From Litchfieldia alkalitelluris (lineage in GTDB: Bacteria > Bacillota > Bacilli > Bacillales > Bacillaceae_L): a stretch of 64,000 bases of DNA. Below the pieces are notes generated by a model, which was given only the letters and a program-made list of their open reading frames with translations, did no database searches and had not been told where the DNA came from. The stretch is from positions 3,608,696 through 3,672,695 of the forward strand of contig NZ_KV917374.1 of NCBI RefSeq assembly GCF_002019645.1. Reading direction: 5' to 3'. Positions within the stretch are counted from its first letter, which is position 1, and the number at the start of each line of letters is the position of its first letter. Made by a program: the position numbers and the translations under genes. Positions 53,059-61,916 of this stretch are shown one piece after another.

Positions 53059-55456
53059 AAGATGTTAGTGACCTAAGTATCTTATTCTCAAATTCTTCAC
53101 TACATAGAGGTTTTGAAAAGTAAAACCCTTGTATTTCAAGACACCCAAGTTCGGAGACCATCTTCAATTGTTCGTCAGTTTCTACCCCTTCTGCAATAAC
53201 CTTTAGTTCAAGATGCTTTGCCATAGAAATAATAGTCGAAACGATTGCTTCATTCTTATACATTTCTTTAATAAATGATTTATCAATTTTCACTCGGTCA
53301 ATCGATAATTTATTTAAATATCCAAGCGAGCTATAACCTGTTCCAAAATCATCCATACTCACTTCAATGCCTAATTCTCTCAGTCTCATCAAAGTTCTAT
53401 TCGTATCATTCTCGTTATTTATCATGGTAGATTCAGTTATTTCGACTTCCAAACAAGAAGGATCTAATTGAAATTCATCTAGTATTCTTGTAATCGTTTC
53501 TACTAGATCATTCTTATAAATATGGAGATGTGATATATTTACTGAGGTCCGTCCATAGTAACAATGATTAGTCTTCCACAGTTTTATTTGTTGACATACT
53601 GATTGTAGTACCCATTCTTCTAATGGAATGATTAAGCCCGTTTCTTCAGCTATTGGAATAAATCGATCTGGCGATATGGTTCCAATTTTAGGATGATGCC
53701 ATCTAAGTAATGCCTCTGCTCCTATAATCTTTTTTGTTTTCGCATGAAACTTCGGCTGATAATATATGGATAACTGATTATTACTCAATGCATATCTTAA
53801 GTCGTTTTCTAATTTGATTTTCTCTATCGTTTTATCCTTCAAGCTATTATTATAGATTTTATATTGATTTGCACCATTCTCTTTTGCTTCATACATGGCA
53901 ATATCTGCGTATTTAACAAGTGCTTCAATTTCGTCTGAATGAGCTGGAAAAAGTGCAATACCGATACTAGCTGTAATTAAGCATTCATGCCTCTTTACTC
54001 TTAATGAAACCCTAAATTGGTCCAAAACTAATTCTGCAAGTGCCGAAATATCCCGTATATCCTCTTCAGCTGTAACAATTACACAGAATTCATCTCCTCC
54101 CATTCTGGCTATAAAAAATTTTTCTCCTAAAGATTGTTGCAACCGCTTTGCGATTTCTACAAGTACTTGATCACCAAAAGCATGTCCAAATAAATCATTC
54201 AATCTTTTGAAACGGTCAAAATCCAAATTCATAATTGCAAAATTGTGCCCCTTATTTTTGAGCTGATATAATTTTTTTATATATAATCTACGATTTGGAA
54301 GCCTAGTTAATTCATCATGATATGCTAAATAATTTATGGTTTCTTGGGCCAAATCAGTGTCAGTAACATCTTTTACGATTCCATAAAATCCAATAATATC
54401 TTCTTTAAAATACACCGGAATAAAATTTATTTTCACATTAGATAAATCACGATTCTTTTTAACTAGATGTCCTTCGAATAAATCTTCTTTACCAGTGATA
54501 ACATTTTGATAATGTTGGATAAACTGCTTGAGTTGTTCCCTCTTGACTAATCTCGAAAAATACATGCCTATTAGTTCTTCATTGCGATACCCAGTTAATT
54601 GTGGGGCTTCTTTATTGACACTTACAATAATCCCCTTTAAGTTCATTGAAAAGACGGCATCAGGATTATAATTAAATAATGACTTTAAGTGCTCATGGTT
54701 TTTTATGTGATTGGATCTACTCTCAATCAGTTTTAAATCTGCAAGTAAATCTGTAATAATCATCATTAATAAATTTGCACTACACATGATAATAAGTAAA
54801 AGTAAACCTACTCTTTCCATAGATAGCGTGTTATTAATAGAAGAAAGGTTAACTACCGACAGGAAACAACTGAAGGAGATAATAACATAGGAGAAGCCAG
54901 TTATGATACTCCAGACAATCCTCCATTTTTTAGAGATTAGATTTTCCTCACCGTCTTTTAGTAAAACCCAAAATTTAAGTACAGAAACAAAAAAACCTAC
55001 TGTAAGAAGAAAGCAAATTAAAAGATGTAATGGTTTTAATTGGACGTTAGAACTAAATATAATTAGATAAAAAATAGAATTTATAGCTACTAAAACAAAG
55101 GCAAGTATTGAACTTGGAATAATACTGATATACGAACGGAATGTAATATGATTTAAAAAAGAATAAGAGCCGATTATTAACAACCAGCTTGTAATCATGT
55201 ATCCCGAGATCATTCCTGATAACTTAAATGTATCTAATTCATGATTTGTTGAGATAATAAGGAAAGCATTAGAGATTGAAAAAGTACTACTTATTATCAA
55301 AAAAAGAGTTAAATTAGAAAAAGATATGTTAATTATTCTTTTTTTATTTATTAAAGTATTGTAAAAAGTTGCTAGTAATGAACCAAACATACTAAAGAGT
55401 ATAGCCAAGATTACAGCTATATAATTTAGATTTCCAAACACATATCCACCAAACAA
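53057..55456 (-). CDS. Membrane PAS-GGDEF-EAL c-di-GMP turnover protein
   Basis: 799 residues from a TTG at 55456, placed seven bases after GGGGAGG; an ATG at 55501 has no ribosome site. Seven to eight membrane helices (~8-245) form a sensor that recalls MHYT or MASE types but lacks the MHYT motif. PAS ~265-375, GGDEF ~385-540 (ARMGGDEF intact) and EAL ~550-795 (EALLR, MDDFGTGYSSL, VKIDKSF, AEGVET intact). Both active sites look functional; which dominates cannot be told. No RxxD inhibitory site. Monocistronic. Confidence 0.87.
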   Translation of the reverse strand: MFGGYVFGNLNYIAVILAILFSMFGSLLATFYNTLINKKRIINISFSNLTLFLIISSTFSISNAFLIISTNHELDTFKLSGMISGYMITSWLLIIGSYSFLNHITFRSYISIIPSSILAFVLVAINSIFYLIIFSSNVQLKPLHLLICFLLTVGFFVSVLKFWVLLKDGEENLISKKWRIVWSIITGFSYVIISFSCFLSVVNLSSINNTLSMERVGLLLLIIMCSANLLMMIITDLLADLKLIESRSNHIKNHEHLKSLFNYNPDAVFSMNLKGIIVSVNKEAPQLTGYRNEELIGMYFSRLVKREQLKQFIQHYQNVITGKEDLFEGHLVKKNRDLSNVKINFIPVYFKEDIIGFYGIVKDVTDTDLAQETINYLAYHDELTRLPNRRLYIKKLYQLKNKGHNFAIMNLDFDRFKRLNDLFGHAFGDQVLVEIAKRLQQSLGEKFFIARMGGDEFCVIVTAEEDIRDISALAELVLDQFRVSLRVKRHECLITASIGIALFPAHSDEIEALVKYADIAMYEAKENGANQYKIYNNSLKDKTIEKIKLENDLRYALSNNQLSIYYQPKFHAKTKKIIGAEALLRWHHPKIGTISPDRFIPIAEETGLIIPLEEWVLQSVCQQIKLWKTNHCYYGRTSVNISHLHIYKNDLVETITRILDEFQLDPSCLEVEITESTMINNENDTNRTLMRLRELGIEVSMDDFGTGYSSLGYLNKLSIDRVKIDKSFIKEMYKNEAIVSTIISMAKHLELKVIAEGVETDEQLKMVSELGCLEIQGFYFSKPLCSEEFENKILRSLTS

Positions 55457-55708
55457 TACGTAACCTCCCCGGGCAACTACCAACACAAACCGACTTGTCA
55501 ATTACAAAAAGATTCAAACTTTGACATAATATACTAAAATTATAATCGATAAATATGACGATAGCTACAAGAATCACATGAAATCATCAGTTTTTCCACG
55601 GCGAGTTCAGTAGAATTTCTTACTAGCTAGAATAAACTCGTTCCGTTTACATATTTCACTCATTATTCTTTCATAATAATAAAAAATGCTCAGTTTTTGG
55701 AGGATATT

Positions 55709-56539
55709 ATGCCTGTTATTCAGTTAAATGACGAAACTGAAATTTACTACGAAATGAACGGTTCAGGAAAACCACTTTTATTTGTCCATCCACCTGGCAT
55801 GGGTCTAGTTACATTCAAACAACAAATCCCACTTTCTGAACACTATAAGGTGATTACTTATGATATGAGAGGGAATGGGAACAGTAATTCTGCCGGCGAA
55901 GAAGTTTCAGTACCATTACTTGCTAAAGACATTTTTCTACTTTTACAAGAATTAAATGTTGAAAAGATTGTAATATGCGGGTATTCAAATGGTGGATCCA
56001 TTGCATTAGAATTTGCTTTATCATATCCAGAAAAAGTTGAAGGAGTTATTTTATTAGGGGGGTTCCCGGAGGTCAGTACGTTTCTACTTCGGTCTGAGTT
56101 TTTATTAGGCATTTATACAGTAAAAATGCGCGGACTCCCTTTTTTAGCCAAAGTCTTGGGAAAGGCTCATGGAAAAAGTAAACAGTACCAAAATGAGATT
56201 GAAAACTACGTCTTAAAGGCTAATCCAAAAATTCTCTTTAATATGTATGTTCAAGGACTTAAGTATAAATGCACAGATCGGTTATCGGAATTAAAAGTAC
56301 CAGTTCTTCTTGTTGATGGATCAAGAGATTTCTATTTGCATAAATATCAAAGAATACTCGAGACCAACATCAAAAACACATCAAAAGTATTTATTTCTAA
56401 AGCCAGACATCAACTACCAACAAAGCATGCAAAAGAATTAAATCAAATCATCGATGGTTTTATGAAAAAAATTCACGAAAGCAGCGCACCTTCGGGGACA
56501 GGCTTAGGACAAGCTGCTGACGATAAATTTCTTCAATGA
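55709..56539 (+). CDS. Alpha/beta hydrolase with repeat-derived C-terminus
   Basis: 276 residues from the ATG at 55709, after TTGGAGGATATT. Alpha/beta-hydrolase fold: oxyanion region HPPGMG, nucleophile Ser in GYSNGG, acid Asp in VDGSRDFY and His in ARHQLP. Substrate unknown; related to proline-iminopeptidase or esterase-like hydrolases. The last ~20 residues (ESSAPSGTGLGQAADDKF) are encoded by a dispersed repeat that starts near 56475 and provides the stop codon, so the native C-terminus has been replaced or extended. Confidence 0.82.
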   Translation: MPVIQLNDETEIYYEMNGSGKPLLFVHPPGMGLVTFKQQIPLSEHYKVITYDMRGNGNSNSAGEEVSVPLLAKDIFLLLQELNVEKIVICGYSNGGSIALEFALSYPEKVEGVILLGGFPEVSTFLLRSEFLLGIYTVKMRGLPFLAKVLGKAHGKSKQYQNEIENYVLKANPKILFNMYVQGLKYKCTDRLSELKVPVLLVDGSRDFYLHKYQRILETNIKNTSKVFISKARHQLPTKHAKELNQIIDGFMKKIHESSAPSGTGLGQAADDKFLQ

Positions 56540-56620
56540 ATTTCTTAAATGGCATTTTTTGTTTCGATGTCATTGGTTTAGACTATAGAGCCGATCTGCT
56601 GGAGCTAGACACCTATGCTA
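56475..56620. repeat. Second dispersed repeat family, copy at the hydrolase 3' end
   Basis: CGAAAGCAGCGCACCTTCGG, GACAGGCTTAGGACAAG, then TAGACTATAGAGCCGATC and CTGGAGCTAGACACC. The copy at 61567-61686 shares the same ordered blocks in the same plus-strand orientation. The first half lies inside the coding sequence. Confidence 0.72.
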
Positions 56621-56651
56621 AATACAAATTTTATATATTCCCAATAACGTA

Positions 56652-56697
56652 AAAAAGGGACTCCAGTAAGTTCTCAAAACTTAATGGAGTCCTTTTT
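56652..56697. terminator. Bidirectional terminator
   Basis: AAAAAGGGACTCCA pairs with TGGAGTCCTTTTT around a loop that itself pairs weakly (AAGTT/AACTT). Serves the hydrolase gene on the plus strand and the three-gene MoxR operon on the minus strand. Confidence 0.85.
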
Positions 56698-57920
56698 CAA
56701 TCAGATTTCTTCAAGCGTCGGAGCTCTATTTTTAATTGTTTTACAATCTGTTCACACAGTTGTTCCTCTTCTACTGTTAGAACTCCGTCTCCGTATCGGA
56801 CTTTTTCGTAGGATTTCACAAAACTAGCATGAAGAAAATGGTTTCGCTCTAACCATTCTTCAAGAGTTTCCGAATGCAGCCTCCCTTTCCCTTTTTTGGC
56901 AGCAAGTAGCTCTAACTCTAAAAGAAGTTTCCTTACTTTCTCAGCAGGGAATTTAGCTCGTCTTGTAGAACCAGTTGAAGTATTAGTTACAGTACCCATA
57001 TTATATTTATACCCGGATCCTGCATCCACTACTTCTGGCTCAATCACATATTTCCTTCTAGCAATTATAACTAAAATGATCGCTATAATGATTAATCCGA
57101 TTATAGAAAGAATCATCCAAATGTTTACCTTTGAAAGAAACGAGAAGTATTCTTGTAATGGCGTGACATCCTCTAGGCCCCCAATACCAACTCCTTCACC
57201 TTGATCACCAGGTGATTTCCTTTTGAATTCCGCATTTTCTACAGCATTAAAAAAGGGAACTGAAGCAGCGTATAACGCCTTCCCAGTTAAAGAAAACAAC
57301 ACAGAGAGTAGATTTTTTACAATAAACGGTAAAACCAGTGCAAGGGAAACGGCTCCTACTATCATTCCGATAAATATTCCAAGAATGGAACCTGAATTTT
57401 TTGTAACAACACTACTTCCACCTATAAATGAGCTTGAGAAAAAACCATCCAACACTTTACTTATCATCATCCATAATAACTGTATGATCATAAAGTATAA
57501 AATTAAATCGCTATACTGGTACCCCTGAACAATAGCACCTAGGTAAATTAGGTATCCTACGCCCAATGTTAGGAACAGCAACCAAAACTCAGATAGCTTC
57601 GTATCTTTTTGAAAATGGCCAACAATTCTCCAACAAATAAATCCAGCTAGAAACAGGCTTATACCGAAAGTGAATCCAAGTTTATTACCTACAAATGCAA
57701 GAACAGGAACAAACAGCATGACAAACACATATGGAGTATTTGTTTTCATCAATGACAATACTCCAGTGAAGATAATTCCACCACCGATGACTATTACTAG
57801 GAAAGGAAGAACTGGTGGAATCATAGCTGTATGAAAATAAAACAAAAATAATACGACATATAAAAGAATTACTTCCATCGTGTATAAATAAAAACGCGAA
57901 AAAAACTTATTATACTGCAT
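56697..57920 (-). CDS. Multi-pass membrane protein of the MoxR-DUF58 operon (DUF4129-like)
   Basis: 407 residues, ATG after AAGGAAGGTAGATCCAC and overlapping the DUF58 stop by 11 bases. Six helices in ~15-165 (two long pairs), two in ~180-215, one at ~268-290, and a soluble C-terminal domain (~325-405) with TLEEWLERNHFL, SFVKSYEKVRYGDGVLTVEE, which is the DUF4129-type end usually found on transglutaminase-like proteins of this operon. No transglutaminase Cys-His-Asp triad is visible. Probably a partner of the MoxR ATPase at the membrane; specific role unknown. Confidence 0.75.
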   Translation of the reverse strand: MQYNKFFSRFYLYTMEVILLYVVLFLFYFHTAMIPPVLPFLVIVIGGGIIFTGVLSLMKTNTPYVFVMLFVPVLAFVGNKLGFTFGISLFLAGFICWRIVGHFQKDTKLSEFWLLFLTLGVGYLIYLGAIVQGYQYSDLILYFMIIQLLWMMISKVLDGFFSSSFIGGSSVVTKNSGSILGIFIGMIVGAVSLALVLPFIVKNLLSVLFSLTGKALYAASVPFFNAVENAEFKRKSPGDQGEGVGIGGLEDVTPLQEYFSFLSKVNIWMILSIIGLIIIAIILVIIARRKYVIEPEVVDAGSGYKYNMGTVTNTSTGSTRRAKFPAEKVRKLLLELELLAAKKGKGRLHSETLEEWLERNHFLHASFVKSYEKVRYGDGVLTVEEEQLCEQIVKQLKIELRRLKKSD

Positions 57921-59100
57921 GTGGATCTACCTTCCTTTCAGGTAGATTATAGCTTGTTAACATGATAGAGTCATCATGCTCAATTATTTGATAACAATCA
58001 ATTCCTCTTCTTCTATAAGTAGTCATGATTAGATCTTTATTTTGTTCAATTTGCCCACATATAATGACATAGGGAGATGGTTGACTATTCCTTTGAATAT
58101 TATAAACCATCTGTGAAAAGGGAATGATTACACTGTGTTTGCTTAATCTCGCAATAATTTCCAAAGCTTTCTGCAAATGTTCTCTACCTTTTCCTAAGGG
58201 ATGATGGATATATGGGATTTTCCCCGCTTTTCTTACATTTATATATAACTCAAATGGAATGCCTTTTATTGTTGCAAACTCTAGTAAGTAAGTAATTCCA
58301 CCTAAATACTCTTCAAGCTTTGGTTCTCTAACATTAATAAAGATCGACCATGAAAACTGTGAGGTTCTTTCATAAATTTTAGTTTGCAAGCTGTTTGTTT
58401 TTGCACTTGCCTTCCAGTGCACGCGATTAAACGGATCTGATGATACATATCCTCTGGCACCTATTAGTGCTGACATATCTTCAAAATGAGATTGTCTCAT
58501 CGGATAATCCCCTAAATTTTTGGGAATAATTCGATTCACTCCACCAATGTTATCTGGGGACGAATAAATCACTGTTTCAAAAACGAGTGGCTTGTCATAT
58601 TTTAAATATACATTTCCAAAACCAAATAAATGTGGAATCTGGACTTCTAAGGTGCGAATTCTAGCCACACCTCTTCCAATGGCTTTGAATGGAAAATTTA
58701 TAGTAGCAGATTGATGTTTTAATAGTGTTAAAGGTAAATTGAGTTCTGTTTGTTCAGAATTCACCATTTTTCTCTCTTGTTCGAACTCTAATACACTATC
58801 AATTGTTATTCGAACTTTTGCACCTAATATCGGATAAATTCCTTTTTGATTAAACGTAATTGAAAATTCGTCTGTCTGCCCCTTAAAAAGTTTAATAAGT
58901 TCCTTATTAACTTCAACCGAAAGTTGATCTGCAACATGCTTTAAGTACAATAAATTCACATAGGCAAACAGAATGAATAACACACCAATTACAACAAGAA
59001 ATAGATTTGTTCCAATAATACCAGTTAAGAGGATTAAAACAGCTAATCCAACAGTAAATGACAACTCATTTCCTAGAGCAATTTGCCTCTTCCAATCCAT
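57910..59100 (-). CDS. DUF58 domain membrane protein
   Basis: 396 residues; its ATG overlaps the MoxR stop as TAATG. Two membrane helices (~15-55) and a cytoplasmic or surface domain with the DUF58 signature FNRVHWKASAKTNSLQTKIY (~220-240) and a von Willebrand A-like end. DUF58 proteins are always found beside MoxR ATPases and are thought to be clients or co-chaperones in envelope assembly. Middle gene of three. Confidence 0.85.
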   Translation of the reverse strand: MDWKRQIALGNELSFTVGLAVLILLTGIIGTNLFLVVIGVLFILFAYVNLLYLKHVADQLSVEVNKELIKLFKGQTDEFSITFNQKGIYPILGAKVRITIDSVLEFEQERKMVNSEQTELNLPLTLLKHQSATINFPFKAIGRGVARIRTLEVQIPHLFGFGNVYLKYDKPLVFETVIYSSPDNIGGVNRIIPKNLGDYPMRQSHFEDMSALIGARGYVSSDPFNRVHWKASAKTNSLQTKIYERTSQFSWSIFINVREPKLEEYLGGITYLLEFATIKGIPFELYINVRKAGKIPYIHHPLGKGREHLQKALEIIARLSKHSVIIPFSQMVYNIQRNSQPSPYVIICGQIEQNKDLIMTTYRRRGIDCYQIIEHDDSIMLTSYNLPERKVDPHAV

Positions 59101-60050
59101 TAATTCACAGCTCCTGCCTCAACTGGTACAGAAACGGTTGCTAAAATTTCTTTAATCACTTGTTTACTAGTTTTCTTTAAAGATCCTTCCATTGTTAATA
59201 CCAAACGATGTGATAAAACAAATGGAGCCATATACTTAATGTCCTCTGGTGTTACAAAACTACGACCTAATAAATAAGCCCTTCCTTGTACAGCTTTCAT
59301 AAGGGCAAGAGTACCACGAGGACTCACCCCAACTTCTACATCCTGGTGCTTTCTGGTCTCATGAATCAATCTGACTAAGTAATCTTCAACATCCTCACTT
59401 AATCTAACCTCAGTTACTTCCTTCTGCATTTGTTCAATTTCACCCTTAGAAAAGACAGCCTCTAATTCTTCTATTGGGTTGCTGTTGCGGTATGTTCTCA
59501 TGATTTGTCTTTCTTCCTCAAAAGATGGATAGCCAAGATCTAACTGCACAAAAAATCTGTCCATTTGTGCTTCTGGTAATGGAAAGGTTCCCTGCTGTGA
59601 TTCAATCGGATTTTGTGTAGCTATTACAATAAACGGACTAGGTAACTTCAGAGTTTCACCATCAATTGTCACTTGACGCTCTTCCATTACTTCTAACAAA
59701 CTTGACTGTGTTCTTGGTGTAGCACGATTGATTTCATCAGCTAATAAAATATTAGTCATAACTGGACCAGGACGAAGCTGAAATTCTTGTTCCTTCGGGT
59801 TAAAGAATTGAATCCCTGTTACATCACTAGGTAATACGTCTGGTGTGAATTGAATTCTTTTAAATGATGCATTTAAAGAACCAGCAAAGCTTTTTGCTAG
59901 CATTGTTTTCCCTGTACCGGGTACACTTTCTAAAAGAATATGCCCCTTATTTATGACAGCATTTAATACTAATTCTACAACTGCCTCTTTGCCAATAATT
60001 ACTTTGCTAATATTGTTTTTTATCTTTTGAACATCATTTGATATATTCAT
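59100..60050 (-). CDS. MoxR-family AAA+ ATPase
   Basis: 316 residues from the ATG at 60050, after GGGAGTGGGATTATT; a longer frame has no site. Walker A ESVPGTGKTM, Walker B LLADEINRA, sensor 1 ATQNPIESQQGTFPLPEAQ, arginine finger region DRFFVQLDLGYPS, lid domain with GVSPRGTLALMKA. MoxR ATPases act as chaperones for metal or protein insertion, usually with VWA/DUF58 partners as here. First gene of the operon. Confidence 0.92.
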   Translation of the reverse strand: MNISNDVQKIKNNISKVIIGKEAVVELVLNAVINKGHILLESVPGTGKTMLAKSFAGSLNASFKRIQFTPDVLPSDVTGIQFFNPKEQEFQLRPGPVMTNILLADEINRATPRTQSSLLEVMEERQVTIDGETLKLPSPFIVIATQNPIESQQGTFPLPEAQMDRFFVQLDLGYPSFEEERQIMRTYRNSNPIEELEAVFSKGEIEQMQKEVTEVRLSEDVEDYLVRLIHETRKHQDVEVGVSPRGTLALMKAVQGRAYLLGRSFVTPEDIKYMAPFVLSHRLVLTMEGSLKKTSKQVIKEILATVSVPVEAGAVN

Positions 60051-60150
60051 AATAATCCCACTCCCTAATATAAAAAATTTAATAATTATAATTTTCCTAC
60101 AATAATTCTTACAAGTCAATAAATTCCATATAATGATAATCCTTAAAATT

Positions 60151-61452
60151 TTACTTGGAGACTAGCTTTTCAACGACTCCCTTTAAAACATGAACTGCAC
60201 TTAAACAATCATACAGGGATGACCACTCTTTCGGGTTATGACTTATCCCACCCTTACTTTGAACAAATAACATTGCTACCGGTATTGATTTACCGACCAT
60301 CATTGCATCGTGCCCAGCGCCACTCGGTAAGAAAAATGGACGAATGTTTAAAGACTCCATTGTTGATAAAATCATTTGTTGCATTTCTTGTTTAATCGGA
60401 ACTGGCTTAATTTTCGTGTTTTCCTTCCACGTAAGTTCTATTTCGTGATTTTTCGCTATGCTTGATGCTAGCTTAAGAGCCTCCTCCACTAATGTATCTC
60501 TAGTTTCTTCAAAGATATCTCTTATATCAACATATAATTGAACTTTCCCTGGAATCACATTCACACCATTGGGATAGACATTTAATTTCCCCACTGTTGC
60601 AACTGCGGATTTTGATATATTTGTAGGTAGTTCTTTCAGCCTAAATATAAACTCGCTTGCGGCAATTAGTGCATCTTGCCGATCAAACATTGGTGTATTA
60701 CCAGCGTGACCCGCCTTCCCCTCAAAAATCATCTCAATCCAGCATGGACCAGCAATACCAGTTACAATACCACAAGGAAGGTTTTCCTTTTCTAGCAATT
60801 TACCTTGTTCAATATGTACTTCAACAAATGCTCCAATTTCTGAATGGTCTCTCATTGAGTTTTGATAACCTTCAAGTGTTAGATTGTCTGCTCTTAAAAC
60901 CTCTTCAAAGGATAAACCCTTACTATCTTTAAGGGTAAGCTTATGAGAGACGTCTACATCCCCCATCATTGCTTCACTTCCAGTTAATCCACCATTAAAT
61001 CTGGCACCTTCTTCATCCGAAAAAATCACAACTTCAAACGGTCTAACCGGCTGATAACCAGTTTCCTTCCAAGACTCAACGACTTCTAAAGCTGCAACCA
61101 CTCCTAATGGACCATCAAAATGCCCTCCATTTGGAACACTGTCTAAATGTGACCCTGCTAGTATTGCTGGCATTTCGTTATTAATCCCGTTTAATCTCCC
61201 AAAAACATTTCCTGCGCCATCCTCTTTCACTTCAAGCTCCAACTCAATCATCCACTTTTTCACAAGCTCTTTGGCCTGTCTTTCTTCTTTGGAAAAGCCT
61301 ACTCGGTTAGAACCACCATCACTAGTTAGTCCAATGTTTGAAATTTCTTCAAGGCGTGTAGCAACTCTACTACCATTTATACCGTCTTGATTTAAAGATT
61401 GATCATAATCTCTTAATAATTTCTCCTTTAGCCCGACAATTTCGTTTTGCAT
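60151..61452 (-). CDS. M20-family Zn-dependent amidohydrolase (N-carbamoyl-amino acid / allantoate type)
   Basis: 433 residues, ATG after GGGAGGTTTTAAATAAAT. Metal ligands in order: His in AGSHLDSVPNGG, Asp in GHFDGPLGVV, Glu-Glu in SDEEGARF, His in VEVHIEQG and the C-terminal His in SGAGHDAMMVG. The EQG and GAGHDAM blocks place it with hydantoinase-type N-carbamoyl-L-amino acid hydrolases, ureidoglycolate and allantoate amidohydrolases rather than peptidases. Cytoplasmic. No hydantoinase or purine genes are near, so the substrate is open. Confidence 0.87.
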   Translation of the reverse strand: MQNEIVGLKEKLLRDYDQSLNQDGINGSRVATRLEEISNIGLTSDGGSNRVGFSKEERQAKELVKKWMIELELEVKEDGAGNVFGRLNGINNEMPAILAGSHLDSVPNGGHFDGPLGVVAALEVVESWKETGYQPVRPFEVVIFSDEEGARFNGGLTGSEAMMGDVDVSHKLTLKDSKGLSFEEVLRADNLTLEGYQNSMRDHSEIGAFVEVHIEQGKLLEKENLPCGIVTGIAGPCWIEMIFEGKAGHAGNTPMFDRQDALIAASEFIFRLKELPTNISKSAVATVGKLNVYPNGVNVIPGKVQLYVDIRDIFEETRDTLVEEALKLASSIAKNHEIELTWKENTKIKPVPIKQEMQQMILSTMESLNIRPFFLPSGAGHDAMMVGKSIPVAMLFVQSKGGISHNPKEWSSLYDCLSAVHVLKGVVEKLVSK

Positions 61453-61566
61453 ATTTATTTAAAACCTCCCGGATTATAAAAAGTTATTTATTTTCTAAAT
61501 TTTCATATCAATCCATATTATCTATGATTAGATACTATAAAATCAATGTTTGATTATTTTAATATA

Positions 61567-61686
61567 GAAAAGCGGAAGGCGCTCGTTCATCGGCGACAGG
61601 CATAAGACAAGACGGCTAGAAGGTTGTTCTTAACCTTCTAGGGTGGATTGACTTAGACCTGAGAGCCGATAGCCCCTGGAGCTAGA
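61567..61686. repeat. Second dispersed repeat family, copy 2
   Basis: AAAAGCGGAAGGCGCTCG, CGGCGACAGGCATAAGACAA, CCTGAGAGCCGATAGCCC and CTGGAGCTAGACC. It matches the copy at 56475-56620 in block order. An inserted palindrome (CTAGAAGGTT/AACCTTCTAG) sits in the middle. Confidence 0.72.
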
Positions 61687-61784
61687 CCACTGGATCCCGC
61701 AGGAGTCAAGTGGCTCTCCGCTCATTCCAAACTGAGGAGGAAACATTTTTTCATACTTCATGGTTCGTGGTGCGAATTTAATCA
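61687..61784. repeat. First dispersed repeat family, inverted truncated copy
   Basis: The reverse complement of copy 3 at 21607-21826 for its first ~95 bases (GGAATGAGCGGAGAGCCACT, TGACTCCTGCGGGATCCA). It is cut off exactly where the second family element begins, making a composite. No gene is present between 61453 and 61916. Confidence 0.82.
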
Positions 61785-61887
61785 GTATGGGGATCTCCTC
61801 TGTATTCTTACCTACAGAAGTGTGGTCGATTTATTTTATTTAGCAATGAATAAAAGGGACAGAGGAAATATTTGTTTTGGTAAATAA

Positions 61888-61916
61888 AAAAAGACAACTG
61901 CAGTAGTTATCTTTTA
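61888..61916 (-). terminator. Terminator of the kinase gene
   Basis: On the minus strand AAAAGATAACT pairs with AGTTGTCTTTT across ACTGC, then a T-run. It abuts the stop codon of the kinase. Confidence 0.8.
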
